Assembly: GCA_004769085.1 (NCBI GenBank) | Contig: DUDS01000001.1 | Location: forward strand, 1-55,575 | Source of the DNA: Candidatus Melainabacteria bacterium SSGW_16 | Lineage (GTDB): Bacteria > Cyanobacteriota > Vampirovibrionia > 2-02-FULL-35-15 | DNA: 55,575 bases | Direction of reading: 5' to 3' | Part shown: piece by piece, positions 37,066-45,154 of the stretch | Layout of the letters: each line of letters begins with the position of its first letter | How positions within the stretch are numbered: the stretch's first letter is position 1 | Program-made: the position numbers and the translations under genes | Notes under the pieces: generated by a model | The model's input: only the letters and a program-made list of their open reading frames with translations | Database searches by the model: none | Told to the model about the DNA's origin: nothing

Positions 37066-38073
37066 ATGAAAACTACAGAACCAAACAAAGGTGAAATTGT
37101 AATTTATAAGACTAAAGAGGGTAAAAATTCTTTGGATGTGAAACTTGAACGGGAAACTGTTTGGTTAAACATTAATCAAATGACTGAGCTTTTTGGAAGA
37201 GATAAATCTGTAATATCCAGGCATATTAAAAATGTCTTTGAGACAAAAGAATTAACTGAGGATTCAACTGTTGCATTTTTTGCAACAGTTCAAAAAGAAG
37301 GTAAAAGGCTTATAGAAAGAGAAATTGAGTACTATAACCTAGATGTGATCATTTCAGTAGGATATAGGGTTAATTCAAAACAAGGCACTCAATTTCGTAT
37401 CTGGGCAAACCAGGTTTTAAAAGATCATATTATTAAAGGATATACTATAAATCCGAAAAGGCTTCCTGAAGTAAACTTTAAAGAACTTGAACAAGCACTA
37501 GTTCTTATAAAAGGTATCTTGAATAATAAACAGTTAAGCAGTGATGAAGCTACCGGGCTTTTGAAAGTGATTACTGACTATGCTAACTCATGGATACTGC
37601 TTCAACAATATGATAAGAATCAATTAGAGGAACCAAAGAAAAAGCATAAACCAAAATATATTCTTAGCTATGAAAAATCCATTGAAGCTATATCAAAACT
37701 TAAAGCTGATTTAAAATCTAAAAAAGAAGCCTCGGATTTATTTGGCAATCAAAGAGATAAATCATTTGAAGGGATCATTGCAAACCTTTATCAAACTTTT
37801 GATAGTGAAGAACTCTATCCTGGTATTGAAGACAAAGCAGCTCATTTACTTTATTTCATAATAAAAGACCATCCATTTACAGATGGAAACAAACGTATTG
37901 GTGCCTTTTTATTTATTTTATTTTTGTCAAATAATAGATATTTATTCAAGTCCAATGGTGAACGAAAGATAAATGATAATACTCTTGTAGCTTTAGCTCT
38001 GTTAATTGCTGAGAGTAATCCAAAGCAAAAAGATACAATGATTAAACTAGTAATGAACTTTTTAAATAATTAA
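37066..38073 (+). CDS. RhuM-like protein fused to a Doc-type Fic domain
   Basis: 335 residues from ATG at 37066; an ATG at 37057 overlaps a TATAAT box (37053-37058), so the later start, 7 nt after the box and probably leaderless, is preferred. Residues 1-150 are a RhuM/virulence-protein domain (VWLNINQMTELFGRDKSVISRHIKNVF, YRVNSKQGTQFRIWANQVLKDHIIKGY). The C-terminal part is a Fic/Doc fold with HPFTDGNKRIGAF. The Lys in place of the Gly of FIC motifs is the Doc form, which phosphorylates EF-Tu in phage P1. No separate antitoxin (Phd) gene is next to it; RhuM-Doc fusions may be self-contained. It is flanked by 30-bp direct repeats. Confidence 0.9.
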   Translation: MKTTEPNKGEIVIYKTKEGKNSLDVKLERETVWLNINQMTELFGRDKSVISRHIKNVFETKELTEDSTVAFFATVQKEGKRLIEREIEYYNLDVIISVGYRVNSKQGTQFRIWANQVLKDHIIKGYTINPKRLPEVNFKELEQALVLIKGILNNKQLSSDEATGLLKVITDYANSWILLQQYDKNQLEEPKKKHKPKYILSYEKSIEAISKLKADLKSKKEASDLFGNQRDKSFEGIIANLYQTFDSEELYPGIEDKAAHLLYFIIKDHPFTDGNKRIGAFLFILFLSNNRYLFKSNGERKINDNTLVALALLIAESNPKQKDTMIKLVMNFLNN

Positions 38074-38090
38074 TTCGCGTATATCAAATT

Positions 38091-38120
38091 CGGGGCGCAT
38101 TAGACACTTATAGAACTTTT
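38091..38120 (+). repeat. 30-bp direct repeat, right copy
   Basis: This is a 29/30 match to 36907-36936 (position 16 is A instead of G), and weaker similarity continues through CCTGATT in both copies. It lies 17 nt after the RhuM-Doc stop codon, so the repeats bracket the gene. Confidence 0.75.
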
Positions 38121-38189
38121 TTGAGAGGAAATTTTGCCTGATTAAGCTTATTCAAGCACGAACTTGATAGATGTTAGACTATTAAATAT

Positions 38190-39206
38190 ATGGAAAAAAG
38201 AAGAAGAAATTCTAAAAAATATATTGCTTGCATAGTCGTTTTATTATCAATATTTTTACTTCTAGGTCAGAAAGGTTTTTCAGAATCTTCTCCTGACTTT
38301 ATCGAATTAGGCGATTTGCAAGATTATAATCTTCAAAGTCCAGCAATAATTCGATTTTCTGACAGCGGAGAAGTAATTAGAGAGATGAGGAGAAATGACT
38401 GTAATAGAATAACAGTGGTTATCATACAGGCAAATAAGCAAATAGAAATTAATCCAACATTAAATAATGTATCGCTTGCTGATCAACAAGTTATCCTTAA
38501 TCCCGGGAATAGCTTTCAGCTAAATGAATTTGAATTTCCTGTAAGAAACCCACAAACGGTGCAGAGATTAGATCCACGCACAGACATGCTTGGTGTATTC
38601 TTTCGCTTTGATACTGCTAGTGGTGAAGCAATGTTCCAAGCATCGTTTGATGTTAGACAAAATTGTTTCTTACCCTCACTCAATATGGCAATGGCAGGGA
38701 TGGCATCTTCACAAGGTATGATAGACCATACTCTGCCACCAACCTACCTTCCTCTTGCTTCTGGATTTGTTTTAAATCCTGAAGCATATTCAGCAAGGCT
38801 AGGATACGCTCTGGGATCGGAAAATTCTGCAAAACGTCGAATAGAATTAGATAGGCTGGATATAGCTGATCATGCTTTTACTTTCTCAGCAACAAGTGCT
38901 ATTGAAAGTTTAATGAGTTCTCTTGTAGAGCTAGAAAATCTACATAGCATGCTAGAGAACAGCAATATTATGGTAGGAATGACTTTAATTCAGACCAAAC
39001 TACAAGAGTGTATAGAAAAAGACAATGAAGCTATTATGTTACTTGAAGAAATAAAAGACATAACACCATCTTCAGCTCTTTTAACAGATACAGAGTTTAC
39101 TACCCGTGCCACTTCCGCACGAACATTAATTTTAGAAGCAATAGACTGTAAAAAATTGATACAAGGAAAACTTCAAAGAGTTGAACCAACTCAAGGTCAG
39201 GAATAA
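38190..39206 (+). CDS. Secreted protein sharing the C-terminal two-Cys helical domain
   Basis: 338 residues. Signal peptide YIACIVVLLSIFLLLGQKGFS after a basic start (EKRRRNSKK). The N-terminal half is beta-rich. The C-terminal 95 residues are helical and align with the C-terminus of the secreted protein at 33762: LQECIEKDNEAIMLLEEIKD and ILEAIDCKKLIQGKL, both Cys conserved. It is chromosome-like in type although it stands among the accessory insertions. No Shine-Dalgarno site; the start is chosen by the signal peptide. Confidence 0.8.
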   Translation: MEKRRRNSKKYIACIVVLLSIFLLLGQKGFSESSPDFIELGDLQDYNLQSPAIIRFSDSGEVIREMRRNDCNRITVVIIQANKQIEINPTLNNVSLADQQVILNPGNSFQLNEFEFPVRNPQTVQRLDPRTDMLGVFFRFDTASGEAMFQASFDVRQNCFLPSLNMAMAGMASSQGMIDHTLPPTYLPLASGFVLNPEAYSARLGYALGSENSAKRRIELDRLDIADHAFTFSATSAIESLMSSLVELENLHSMLENSNIMVGMTLIQTKLQECIEKDNEAIMLLEEIKDITPSSALLTDTEFTTRATSARTLILEAIDCKKLIQGKLQRVEPTQGQE

Positions 39207-39241
39207 TAAGCAAAACAAACTTCTGAAAAAAATGGGGACAA

Positions 39242-39302
39242 GCGAGGCTCGCCCTCCAGAGGCGGGTCCGCCTTCGGCGGAAACTCGCGACCTCATGCGT
39301 GA
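39242..39302. repeat. GC-rich palindromic block ending in a 21-bp tRNA-Asp fragment
   Basis: Consecutive short hairpins GCGAGgCTCGC (39242-39252), CGCC/GGCG and TCCGCCttcGGCGGA stand out from the AT-rich flanks. They run into AACTCGCGACCTCATGCGTGA (39282-39302, 21 nt), identical to the T-arm/anticodon-stem part of tRNA-Asp at 54890-54910 in the same orientation. It probably marks an old integration end at the tRNA-Asp locus. Confidence 0.65.
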
Positions 39303-39313
39303 AAAATAAAAAA

Positions 39314-40492
39314 CTAAAAGCCAATATATAGTTTTGGAAACCAATCATCCAACACTTCACTTGGAAGCCCCAGAGTTACTGGTTCTTTCTTATTAGCAGA
39401 GATTAAAAGTCCTCTTTTTAAAAGAGTGGATAGAACTGTTCTTGCCTGCCTGTCTTTATAGCCAGAGATTTGCGAAGCCTCTCCTCTTTCAAACTCTCCA
39501 TTCAGCACTGCATAGCGAAGTAAAGCAGTGCTACCTTTAGATAAGTCTCCAGATTTAATTTTGTCTTCAGCATATAACTCTATTCTTTTTAAAAGATTTG
39601 CTGGTTCTAAAAGAGTAGACATAAAATCTACCTGATCAATGCAACACCCCAAGAAAAACTTACAAAATTTACTAAGACCTTTTTCAGACAAATTTCCTCT
39701 CCCATCAAGATCTCCATGTCTTGGGCTATCAGCTTCAACTAACGCTGACTTATACTCTTGCACCCTTCGAGCAAGTCCTCTAGACACAGACCAAAGACTA
39801 CACCCAATTCCAATATGTTTTAAATATGAATGTGATAATAACCTTGCAACTCTTCCATTCCCATCATAAAAAGGATGAATCCACAACAGCCTGTGATGCG
39901 ATGCTGCAACTGCAATAACTTGTTTTATCTTTGATAAGTTTTTAGGCTTATAGGCTTCTTCATAACGTGCTAAAAGGCTTTCCAGTGATTTATATCTTGG
40001 TGCAATATGTTTACCAACTTGGACATCTCCATCTCTAAATTTTCCTGGAATTACTTTTACAAATTTTCCAATATCAGGATTTTTTACAACTTTAAGCTCG
40101 TCAGGAAGTAGCTTATAAAACTCTTCATGTATCCAGGAAACATATTCTGCTGATGTTATGTTTTCTGCTTTTCCTTCGTCAATCTTTGCTTGTACTGTAA
40201 TGTGAGACTTTGCTTCAAGCTGTAGATTTCTTTTTTCTTTGTTTTTGGAAAAATCTTCTTTAAGAGCCTTTTCTATATCTCTTGGATGCGTATGATGTCC
40301 TTCTATTAAATTGCTGTAATAGCAATTCATAGAACGAACTAAATCACCAACACTTCTTATTACCTGTGGTTTTAATTGTGAAGCTAGTCTGTTAGCCTTA
40401 CTGATAAAATCAGAAACCAAGTCTTCCAATTCTTTCATGCCACTTTCTGGCATAAGCGGTTCCATCTCTGAGATTGAGTTTAATTTGCCCAT
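39314..40492 (-). CDS. Fic family protein (AMP-transferase type, class II)
   Basis: About 392 residues from ATG at 40492; the longest frame starts at a TTG (40546). The N-terminal helix has the inhibitory motif YSNLIEGHH ([S/T]xxxE[G/N]), and the core motif is LWIHPFYDGNGRVARLLSH, the complete HPFxxGNGRxxR of adenylyl-transferring Fic enzymes. A C-terminal winged helix (GEASQISGYKDRQARTVLSTLLKRGLL) follows. Such proteins AMPylate targets such as topoisomerases when inhibition is relieved, and can bind DNA. Repeats of TTGCCGATA lie upstream. A second Fic gene follows upstream on the same strand. Confidence 0.92.
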   Translation of the reverse strand: MGKLNSISEMEPLMPESGMKELEDLVSDFISKANRLASQLKPQVIRSVGDLVRSMNCYYSNLIEGHHTHPRDIEKALKEDFSKNKEKRNLQLEAKSHITVQAKIDEGKAENITSAEYVSWIHEEFYKLLPDELKVVKNPDIGKFVKVIPGKFRDGDVQVGKHIAPRYKSLESLLARYEEAYKPKNLSKIKQVIAVAASHHRLLWIHPFYDGNGRVARLLSHSYLKHIGIGCSLWSVSRGLARRVQEYKSALVEADSPRHGDLDGRGNLSEKGLSKFCKFFLGCCIDQVDFMSTLLEPANLLKRIELYAEDKIKSGDLSKGSTALLRYAVLNGEFERGEASQISGYKDRQARTVLSTLLKRGLLISANKKEPVTLGLPSEVLDDWFPKLYIGF

Positions 40493-40496
40493 ATTA

Positions 40497-40601
40497 TTGC
40501 CGATATAAAAGCTCTCATTTCTTAGAATTATACCATAATAACTCAAATAATAAACATTATATTGCCGATAGAATTGCCGTTCAATTTGCCGATAGAATTG
40601 C
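40497..40601 (-). promoter_or_regulatory. Operator-like direct repeats upstream of Fic
   Basis: TTGCCGATAGAATTGC occurs at 40562-40577 and 40586-40601 (24-bp period), and a partial copy TTGCCGATA at 40497-40505 overlaps the start region of the Fic gene. Their place in front of a Fic protein with a C-terminal winged helix suggests autoregulation. Confidence 0.55.
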
Positions 40602-40920
40602 TTTTGAGAATACTCACTGGGTGGTATTGGGAATGGGGTACTGTCGTGCTATCCAAGTAACGGTGTTACATAAATGCAAAAAAAATTGCATGAATACATC
40701 ATGTAGTATTGTAGTAGTTATAAAAGAGAAAAATATGTGGCACGAACATAACTTCGCCTGAAAGATTTGAGAAATAGAGTTATTACTCTTCTCGTTTTCC
40801 TGATGGTTTCGTCTTTAGCACCCATCCCATATCTGATGCAAAAATACAAGCTAATGTCTTAATTGCTTTTTCCAATGCCAAATGATAACTAAGCGTTCTC
40901 TAGCTATAGAATTCCTTTAA
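40602..40920. other. Gap between the two Fic genes
   Basis: The gap holds a short palindrome ATGCAA...TTGCAT (around 40675-40692) and, on the minus strand near 40775-40890, a startless 38-codon open stretch encoding LALEKAIKTLACIFASDMGW, which may be the remnant of a lost gene. Nothing else is clear. Confidence 0.35.
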
Positions 40921-42048
40921 TCAGAAAATCAGTTGATATCTACTCCCTTTTTTTTGTCCTAATCTTTGCAAGAAGCCTTTTTCAACTAAACTTGTTAAAG
41001 AGTGTTGTATGGTTCTTCTGTTTAACTTAGTTTCTTGTTCAAGTTCAGAAAGTTTAATCCTTTTTTCTGGACTAGCTTTAAAGCAGTTTAAAATTTGCAT
41101 TGAAGCTTCTGTTAAGTGTGTTAAATTTCTGTGTTTTGTTTTATAAAACTCAATGTCATTTAATGAATCTTCAATGACTTTAATGAAGTACCAAGCCAAA
41201 AGATCAAGTTTATATTCTTTAGAATTTTGATTAAACTTCCCATTCGACACTTTGTGCAATGTCAAATAATACTCAGACTTCCTTTTTTCTATATTTCTAT
41301 CTATTGCTATTTTCTTTGCTATAGTTGGTAAATATTTATCACCAGATTGCAATAAAGCCAGCATAAATAATGCTCTACCTAATCGACCGTTTCCATCTTG
41401 AAACGGATGAATTGCTAAAAATCTGAAATTGAATTCTGTTGCAACTAAAATTGGATGTGGGTGCTCAGTAATTGTTTTGTTATACCAAGCCACTAAATCA
41501 TCCATTGCTACCTTTGTTAAAACCCCAGGTGGAGCTGGTTCTAGTACTACTTTTTGTTCTTTTGTATCATGATTGATTGAAACTACATTATTAGGGTTAG
41601 TTTTATAATTCCCTCTATGGCGTTCAGCTTTTGCATAGTGCTTTAGTAAATCATTATGCAAATTTCTAATCTTGGATTCAGTAAGTGGGAATAATTCTTT
41701 GTACTGGCTATATATTATTATTAATACTTCTCTACAACCAATTACCTCCTCTATGCTTCTTTCTTTATCTTTTGAAAGCTTGTTTATGATGTAACTTTTT
41801 TTTTCTTCAAATGCAGTGGTTTTCCCATCTTTTTTTAGTACATTATTGACCCATTCAATTTCTGAATTTGTTAAAACAGCGTTTTCTATTCTTGTTGATG
41901 CACCTACATTGCTTATTAATGCTTGTTCTTCGATATAATCTATTTCTTGAGTTGTTAATGATTCAATCTCTTTATATTTTTCTATAATTAAACCCTCAAG
42001 CCTTTTAAGCTCTTTTTCTAGTTCTAATGTTGTTTCAAGTGAAAGCAT
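40921..42048 (-). CDS. Fic family protein (class II) with winged helix
   Basis: 375 residues from ATG at 42048; an upstream ATG (42078) lies inside palindromic operator sequence and before the TATAAT box (42058-42063), so it is unlikely. The inhibitory motif is GASTRIENAVLT (SxxxEN); the core is LAIHPFQDGNGRLGRALFM, complete HPFxxGNGRxxR. The C-terminus is a winged helix (IKLSELEQETKLNRRTIQHS). The layout matches Fic proteins of the SoFic/BT2513 type that AMPylate themselves or unknown targets. It lies beside the tRNA-Asp copy at 42252. Confidence 0.92.
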   Translation of the reverse strand: MLSLETTLELEKELKRLEGLIIEKYKEIESLTTQEIDYIEEQALISNVGASTRIENAVLTNSEIEWVNNVLKKDGKTTAFEEKKSYIINKLSKDKERSIEEVIGCREVLIIIYSQYKELFPLTESKIRNLHNDLLKHYAKAERHRGNYKTNPNNVVSINHDTKEQKVVLEPAPPGVLTKVAMDDLVAWYNKTITEHPHPILVATEFNFRFLAIHPFQDGNGRLGRALFMLALLQSGDKYLPTIAKKIAIDRNIEKRKSEYYLTLHKVSNGKFNQNSKEYKLDLLAWYFIKVIEDSLNDIEFYKTKHRNLTHLTEASMQILNCFKASPEKRIKLSELEQETKLNRRTIQHSLTSLVEKGFLQRLGQKKGSRYQLIF

Positions 42049-42073
42049 GGCATTGGTATTATACACAATTATA

Positions 42074-42120
42074 TACAATTATGCACAATAGTTTTCTTGT
42101 ATAAGTTGTGCATAATTGTA
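42074..42120. promoter_or_regulatory. 15-bp perfect inverted repeat upstream of the second Fic gene
   Basis: TACAATTATGCACAA (42074-42088) and TTGTGCATAATTGTA (42106-42120) are exact inverted copies separated by 17 nt; a further imperfect copy (TTATACACAATTATA) overlaps the TATAAT box. This is a likely operator array for the Fic protein's winged helix or for an XRE-like regulator. Confidence 0.65.
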
Positions 42121-42239
42121 CATATCAAGTATTAATTTGGTTCAAATAGCTCTTTTTAATATGTTTTTTGGTACTTTTAGTTAAAATTAAGTTAAGTAAT
42201 TTTAACCTCAAGATTAATTGCGGTAAGTGACCTATATCT

Positions 42240-42326
42240 AATCTTCTAAACTGGCGGGGCCGACGAGACTCGAACTCGCGACCTCATGCGTGACAGGCAT
42301 GCGTTCTAACCAACTGAACTACGACC
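42240..42326. repeat. attL: 87-bp direct repeat containing most of a tRNA-Asp
   Basis: The 87 bases starting AATCTTCTAAACTGG and ending GAACTACGACC are identical to 54857-54943. They cover 13 nt downstream of the tRNA CCA end and the tRNA up to its third nucleotide. With the integrase at the other end this is the left boundary of the integrative element. Confidence 0.92.
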
Positions 42327-42328
42327 TG
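42252..42328 (-). pseudogene. tRNA-Asp copy with damaged acceptor stem
   Basis: This minus-strand copy keeps the GTC anticodon loop, D and T arms and encoded CCA of the tRNA-Asp at 54869-54945, but its first two nucleotides are CA instead of GG. Acceptor pairs 1-72 and 2-71 are lost (C-C and A-C). It is probably non-functional, being the recombined end of the integrated element, although a weakly functional tRNA cannot be excluded. Confidence 0.8.
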
Positions 42329-42355
42329 ACAGGCTTTTAGGTGGATTGTTAGTGT

Positions 42356-42381
42356 TCACTTGTGGCGCACTATGGCGCGCT
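42356..42381 (+). promoter_or_regulatory. Left integrase arm-like site
   Basis: TCACTTGTGGCGCACTATGG continuing CGCGCT matches, in inverted orientation, 54822-54847 near the other end at 21 of 26 positions. It contains TGGCGC twice with 10-bp spacing. Such inverted sites near both att ends fit recombinase or excisionase arm binding. Confidence 0.65.
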
Positions 42382-42455
42382 GGGTTTTCCTATGAAACTA
42401 CACACTTATATTTTATCAACATTCGCAAGGTAAAAGTAAGCTTTATAGGGATTAT

Positions 42456-43352
42456 TTAATTAGCAATTTGCGTTCTTTTGTTCATTTTTTTTATATCTCT
42501 ATTTGCATAAGTGTCCCAAAATTTAATTCTTTGTACAATAAATCCATCTTTTTTGATTAACTCAGCAACAATTGGCAAAGCAATGCCATATACCTGAATT
42601 ATTTTTGTTAATAGCAAATCAGTATAGTAAATTGGATTAAACATCATATCAACAGCATTTTCAGCTGAATTTATGGTACTCACTTGTTCAATGGCATATG
42701 TTGTTGAATGTGCATACCCGGACCAATATTTATAAAAAAATTGAGCATTTGGTCCAGGAATCCCTCCATTTTGAGCTTTTACATTTGTACTTTCTAAACT
42801 CCATTCATCTTCTTTAAGAATTTTTTCTTTTTTACCATTTGATAAAGAATTAAAAATAGTTGAGCTATTAATTTGTGTCTCTAACTGCTTTATTTTTTCT
42901 TCATTCGATTCACAAAAAGAGCCTACACCTTTAAACCCTGAACTTTCAGTCATTTTTTTTAACTCAATTAAGGAATGTCTTCTCCACAGCGCAAGTTTTA
43001 AATCAAATAGATCCCCACCAATTCCTTGTCTAAAAAGATAGCTCATATTTATATAACCTTCAAATAATGATCTCAATAAAACAATTGCTGAGGGGAAATC
43101 ACTAAATACTTGATTAGAAGGCAAAGGGGGAGATAAAAGAGGGCTTGGCACTGGGTTGACTATATTGAAGATACTGACAGAACAAAGAATATTTTTTGTA
43201 AAAAAATCATAAGCAATGCCTTGCTCATCAGATAAATTATTCATAGGAACATTCCAAATCTTTAATGCCGAGTGAACAACTTTTCGCATATTGTCTTTAT
43301 TTGGCATTATAGCTATAACTTCAGGAGATATATCTGGTGGAAATTCTTGCAT
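42456..43352 (-). CDS. DUF5677-like protein of unknown function
   Basis: About 298 residues from ATG at 43352, which stands 6 nt after a TATAAT box and is probably leaderless; the longest frame starts at 43442 but its extra 30 residues cover the promoter. The segment SAIVLLRSLFEGYINMSYLF and the later KYWSGYAHSTTYAIEQ have the spacing of the helical DUF5677-type family, which is often found near defence genes and is distantly HEPN-like. No RxxxxH motif is present. It is the last gene of a three-gene minus-strand run with two HEPN-motif genes. Confidence 0.65.
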   Translation of the reverse strand: MQEFPPDISPEVIAIMPNKDNMRKVVHSALKIWNVPMNNLSDEQGIAYDFFTKNILCSVSIFNIVNPVPSPLLSPPLPSNQVFSDFPSAIVLLRSLFEGYINMSYLFRQGIGGDLFDLKLALWRRHSLIELKKMTESSGFKGVGSFCESNEEKIKQLETQINSSTIFNSLSNGKKEKILKEDEWSLESTNVKAQNGGIPGPNAQFFYKYWSGYAHSTTYAIEQVSTINSAENAVDMMFNPIYYTDLLLTKIIQVYGIALPIVAELIKKDGFIVQRIKFWDTYANRDIKKMNKRTQIAN

Positions 43353-43533
43353 ACTTCTATTATAGGTTATTAGTTGACGGGGTGGGTTTGGGAAGTGGGG
43401 TAGGCTTTCAGTATGTAAGAGTAGTATTCTTAACTCTTGCAAAGGTTAAATCCGTTAAAGTTTCATAAAACTTTAATAGGAATTGTGGGGTGTATAGAAA
43501 ATAGAGTACTATTCTACAACTATAAAAAAGCTT

Positions 43534-44253
43534 TTATTTGGGTGGATTTTTAACATCATGTTCAAATTGTATACCTCGTTGAACTGTTAAAGAAACTGTT
43601 GTTTTATATTTTTTTTCTTCTTCATACCAATAATTAATAATTTCAAGTATTAAAGCTCTGTATTTTTCATAAGCATCTAAATCTTTCTCAGACAAGATCC
43701 AAGCAATTGGTACATTGTCCCACTTTTCCGGACTAGGGATAGTTAAGCTAGTAGGGTGGGGATGCATAATTTTGTTTCTAATATTTATTATTTCTGTCAG
43801 TTTTTGAAATCCAATTTCACTTCTAATATCTCTAAACCCAACTCCTTTAAGAGCTTCTAAAAAACGTTCGGACAATTCTTTGGAATCCTCTTTAGTTTGA
43901 GGTACCGTACCTAATGCTGCTTGCATACACAAAACCAGGTGTTCAACAGTTAGAACAATATGCAATATAAGGTGATTGCCCCAAAAGAAAATACTCCAGT
44001 AAATATCATTATTAAGATCTAAAATCCTACATTTATTATCAACTGGTACTTTTAATAATTCTTCTTCCAGTGCTTTAAGCTGTGAGTATGAGGCATCTGC
44101 ATAGTCGAAATACATTGCAAAATATTGGGGGAATTCATATGAAATTGTACCCATAGGTTTATGAATTAAAGATTGAAACCATTTTACTTCTGCTCCTTTT
44201 TTGTGTGGCTGTGCCAAATCAGGATTTGAAGTGATTTTAACTTTTTTTGCCAT
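43534..44253 (-). CDS. HEPN-motif protein
   Basis: 239 residues, helical, no membrane segments. The motif IINIRNKIMHPHP places Arg159 and His164 in the RNxxxH form of HEPN ribonucleases, and an upstream helical bundle (ILHIVLTVEHLVLCMQAALG) fits the four-helix HEPN fold. HEPN proteins commonly cleave RNA in toxin-antitoxin and abortive-infection systems. The neighbours are another HEPN-motif gene (13 nt upstream in transcription) and a DUF5677-like gene. Whether it is toxic alone or part of a complex is not known. Confidence 0.75.
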   Translation of the reverse strand: MAKKVKITSNPDLAQPHKKGAEVKWFQSLIHKPMGTISYEFPQYFAMYFDYADASYSQLKALEEELLKVPVDNKCRILDLNNDIYWSIFFWGNHLILHIVLTVEHLVLCMQAALGTVPQTKEDSKELSERFLEALKGVGFRDIRSEIGFQKLTEIINIRNKIMHPHPTSLTIPSPEKWDNVPIAWILSEKDLDAYEKYRALILEIINYWYEEEKKYKTTVSLTVQRGIQFEHDVKNPPK

Positions 44254-44266
44254 CTTTATTTAAGAA

Positions 44267-44935
44267 TCAACTTAGAAATTCTTCAATTAATTCTCTTGTT
44301 CCTTTTATCATTTCACCAACATCATTTATATCTATATCGCTCCAGTTAGCATGTAATGCACTGTTCCTTACACCAGCATAAGCTTTAACTCTTTTGGCTT
44401 TTACTTTTGTAAAAACACCAATTTTTACAAGTTCATCAATTAGAGGATCTAATGTTAATTTTAGATTGAGTGAATTTTTAATTGCTATTTTTTTCATTGT
44501 ATCTTCAAGTACGGTACTAGCTAAAATAGAAGATTCAATTATTTTTTTTGCCTTATGAAATTCTTCAGCATGATCAAGGAAATCATCAAAAGTTTCTGCT
44601 ACATAGATATATTCAATTTGTCCCATTAATCCATTACTCCACTCATTGCTTGCTGAGCATAGCAAACCATACATTTGATTTACGTGATTGTTATCTAGAG
44701 ATGTTTTTGAAGTAATAATTTCAAGAATCTTTTTACTATTTAAAACATAGCTACTGTTATTGTTACAAACTACACTTAATAAGTTACTTACCGAATTCAT
44801 CCATTCAATATATGTAGCTTCTTCTTTATTAAGCATTTTAAGTTGATCTTGTGGATGAGTTTTTTTAACTTTCTCTACCAAAGGAGTACCTATATCAATA
44901 AGCTCCTTGAACCTTTCTGTAATTTTTTCTTTCAT
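44267..44935 (-). CDS. HEPN-motif protein (DUF4145-like)
   Basis: 222 residues, all helical. The C-terminal third has VKAYAGVRNSALHANWSDID with Arg190 and His195 in the RNxxxH motif, preceded by LASTVLEDTMKKIAIKNSLN, the arrangement of DUF4145-type HEPN domains. AGGGGA lies before the ATG, a clear Shine-Dalgarno site unlike its neighbours. It is the first gene of a run 44267 - 43534 - 42456. The two HEPN-motif proteins may act together. Confidence 0.78.
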   Translation of the reverse strand: MKEKITERFKELIDIGTPLVEKVKKTHPQDQLKMLNKEEATYIEWMNSVSNLLSVVCNNNSSYVLNSKKILEIITSKTSLDNNHVNQMYGLLCSASNEWSNGLMGQIEYIYVAETFDDFLDHAEEFHKAKKIIESSILASTVLEDTMKKIAIKNSLNLKLTLDPLIDELVKIGVFTKVKAKRVKAYAGVRNSALHANWSDIDINDVGEMIKGTRELIEEFLS

Positions 44936-45116
44936 TTATTCCCCTTATTCTTTTAATTTCACATTAATACTTTAAATCATATTTCTACTTATTTGAATTC
45001 TTCAACATGCTTTAAACTATCAAAATTAAGCCTATTTAGTCTTAAATTCTTCATTTTTTATTATTAATAGTTTTTATATTTAACCATATTTTAATCGAAA
45101 TTGGGTATATTCAACG

Positions 45117-45148
45117 TGACGTCATATTTGATGTCATAGTGTTATAAT
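45117..45148 (+). promoter_or_regulatory. hicAB promoter with two TGAYGTCA operators
   Basis: Palindromes TGACGTCA (45117-45124) and TGATGTCA (45129-45136) lie 12 bp apart centre to centre, just before the -10 box TATAAT (45143-45148). The start codon of hicA is 6 nt after the box, so transcription likely begins at the codon itself. The spacing fits a dimer of RHH dimers such as HicB covering the -35 region. Confidence 0.65.
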
Positions 45149-45154
45149 CCAAAT

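Noticed and set aside
40474..40761. 95-codon plus-strand ORF upstream of Fic
   Set aside because: It spans repeat DNA (TTGCCGATA units) and the Fic start; composition is not protein-like and no domain is visible.
44267..44935. HEPN/MNT toxin-antitoxin pair
   Set aside because: No nucleotidyltransferase motif (GSxxRG) is present in the neighbouring genes.
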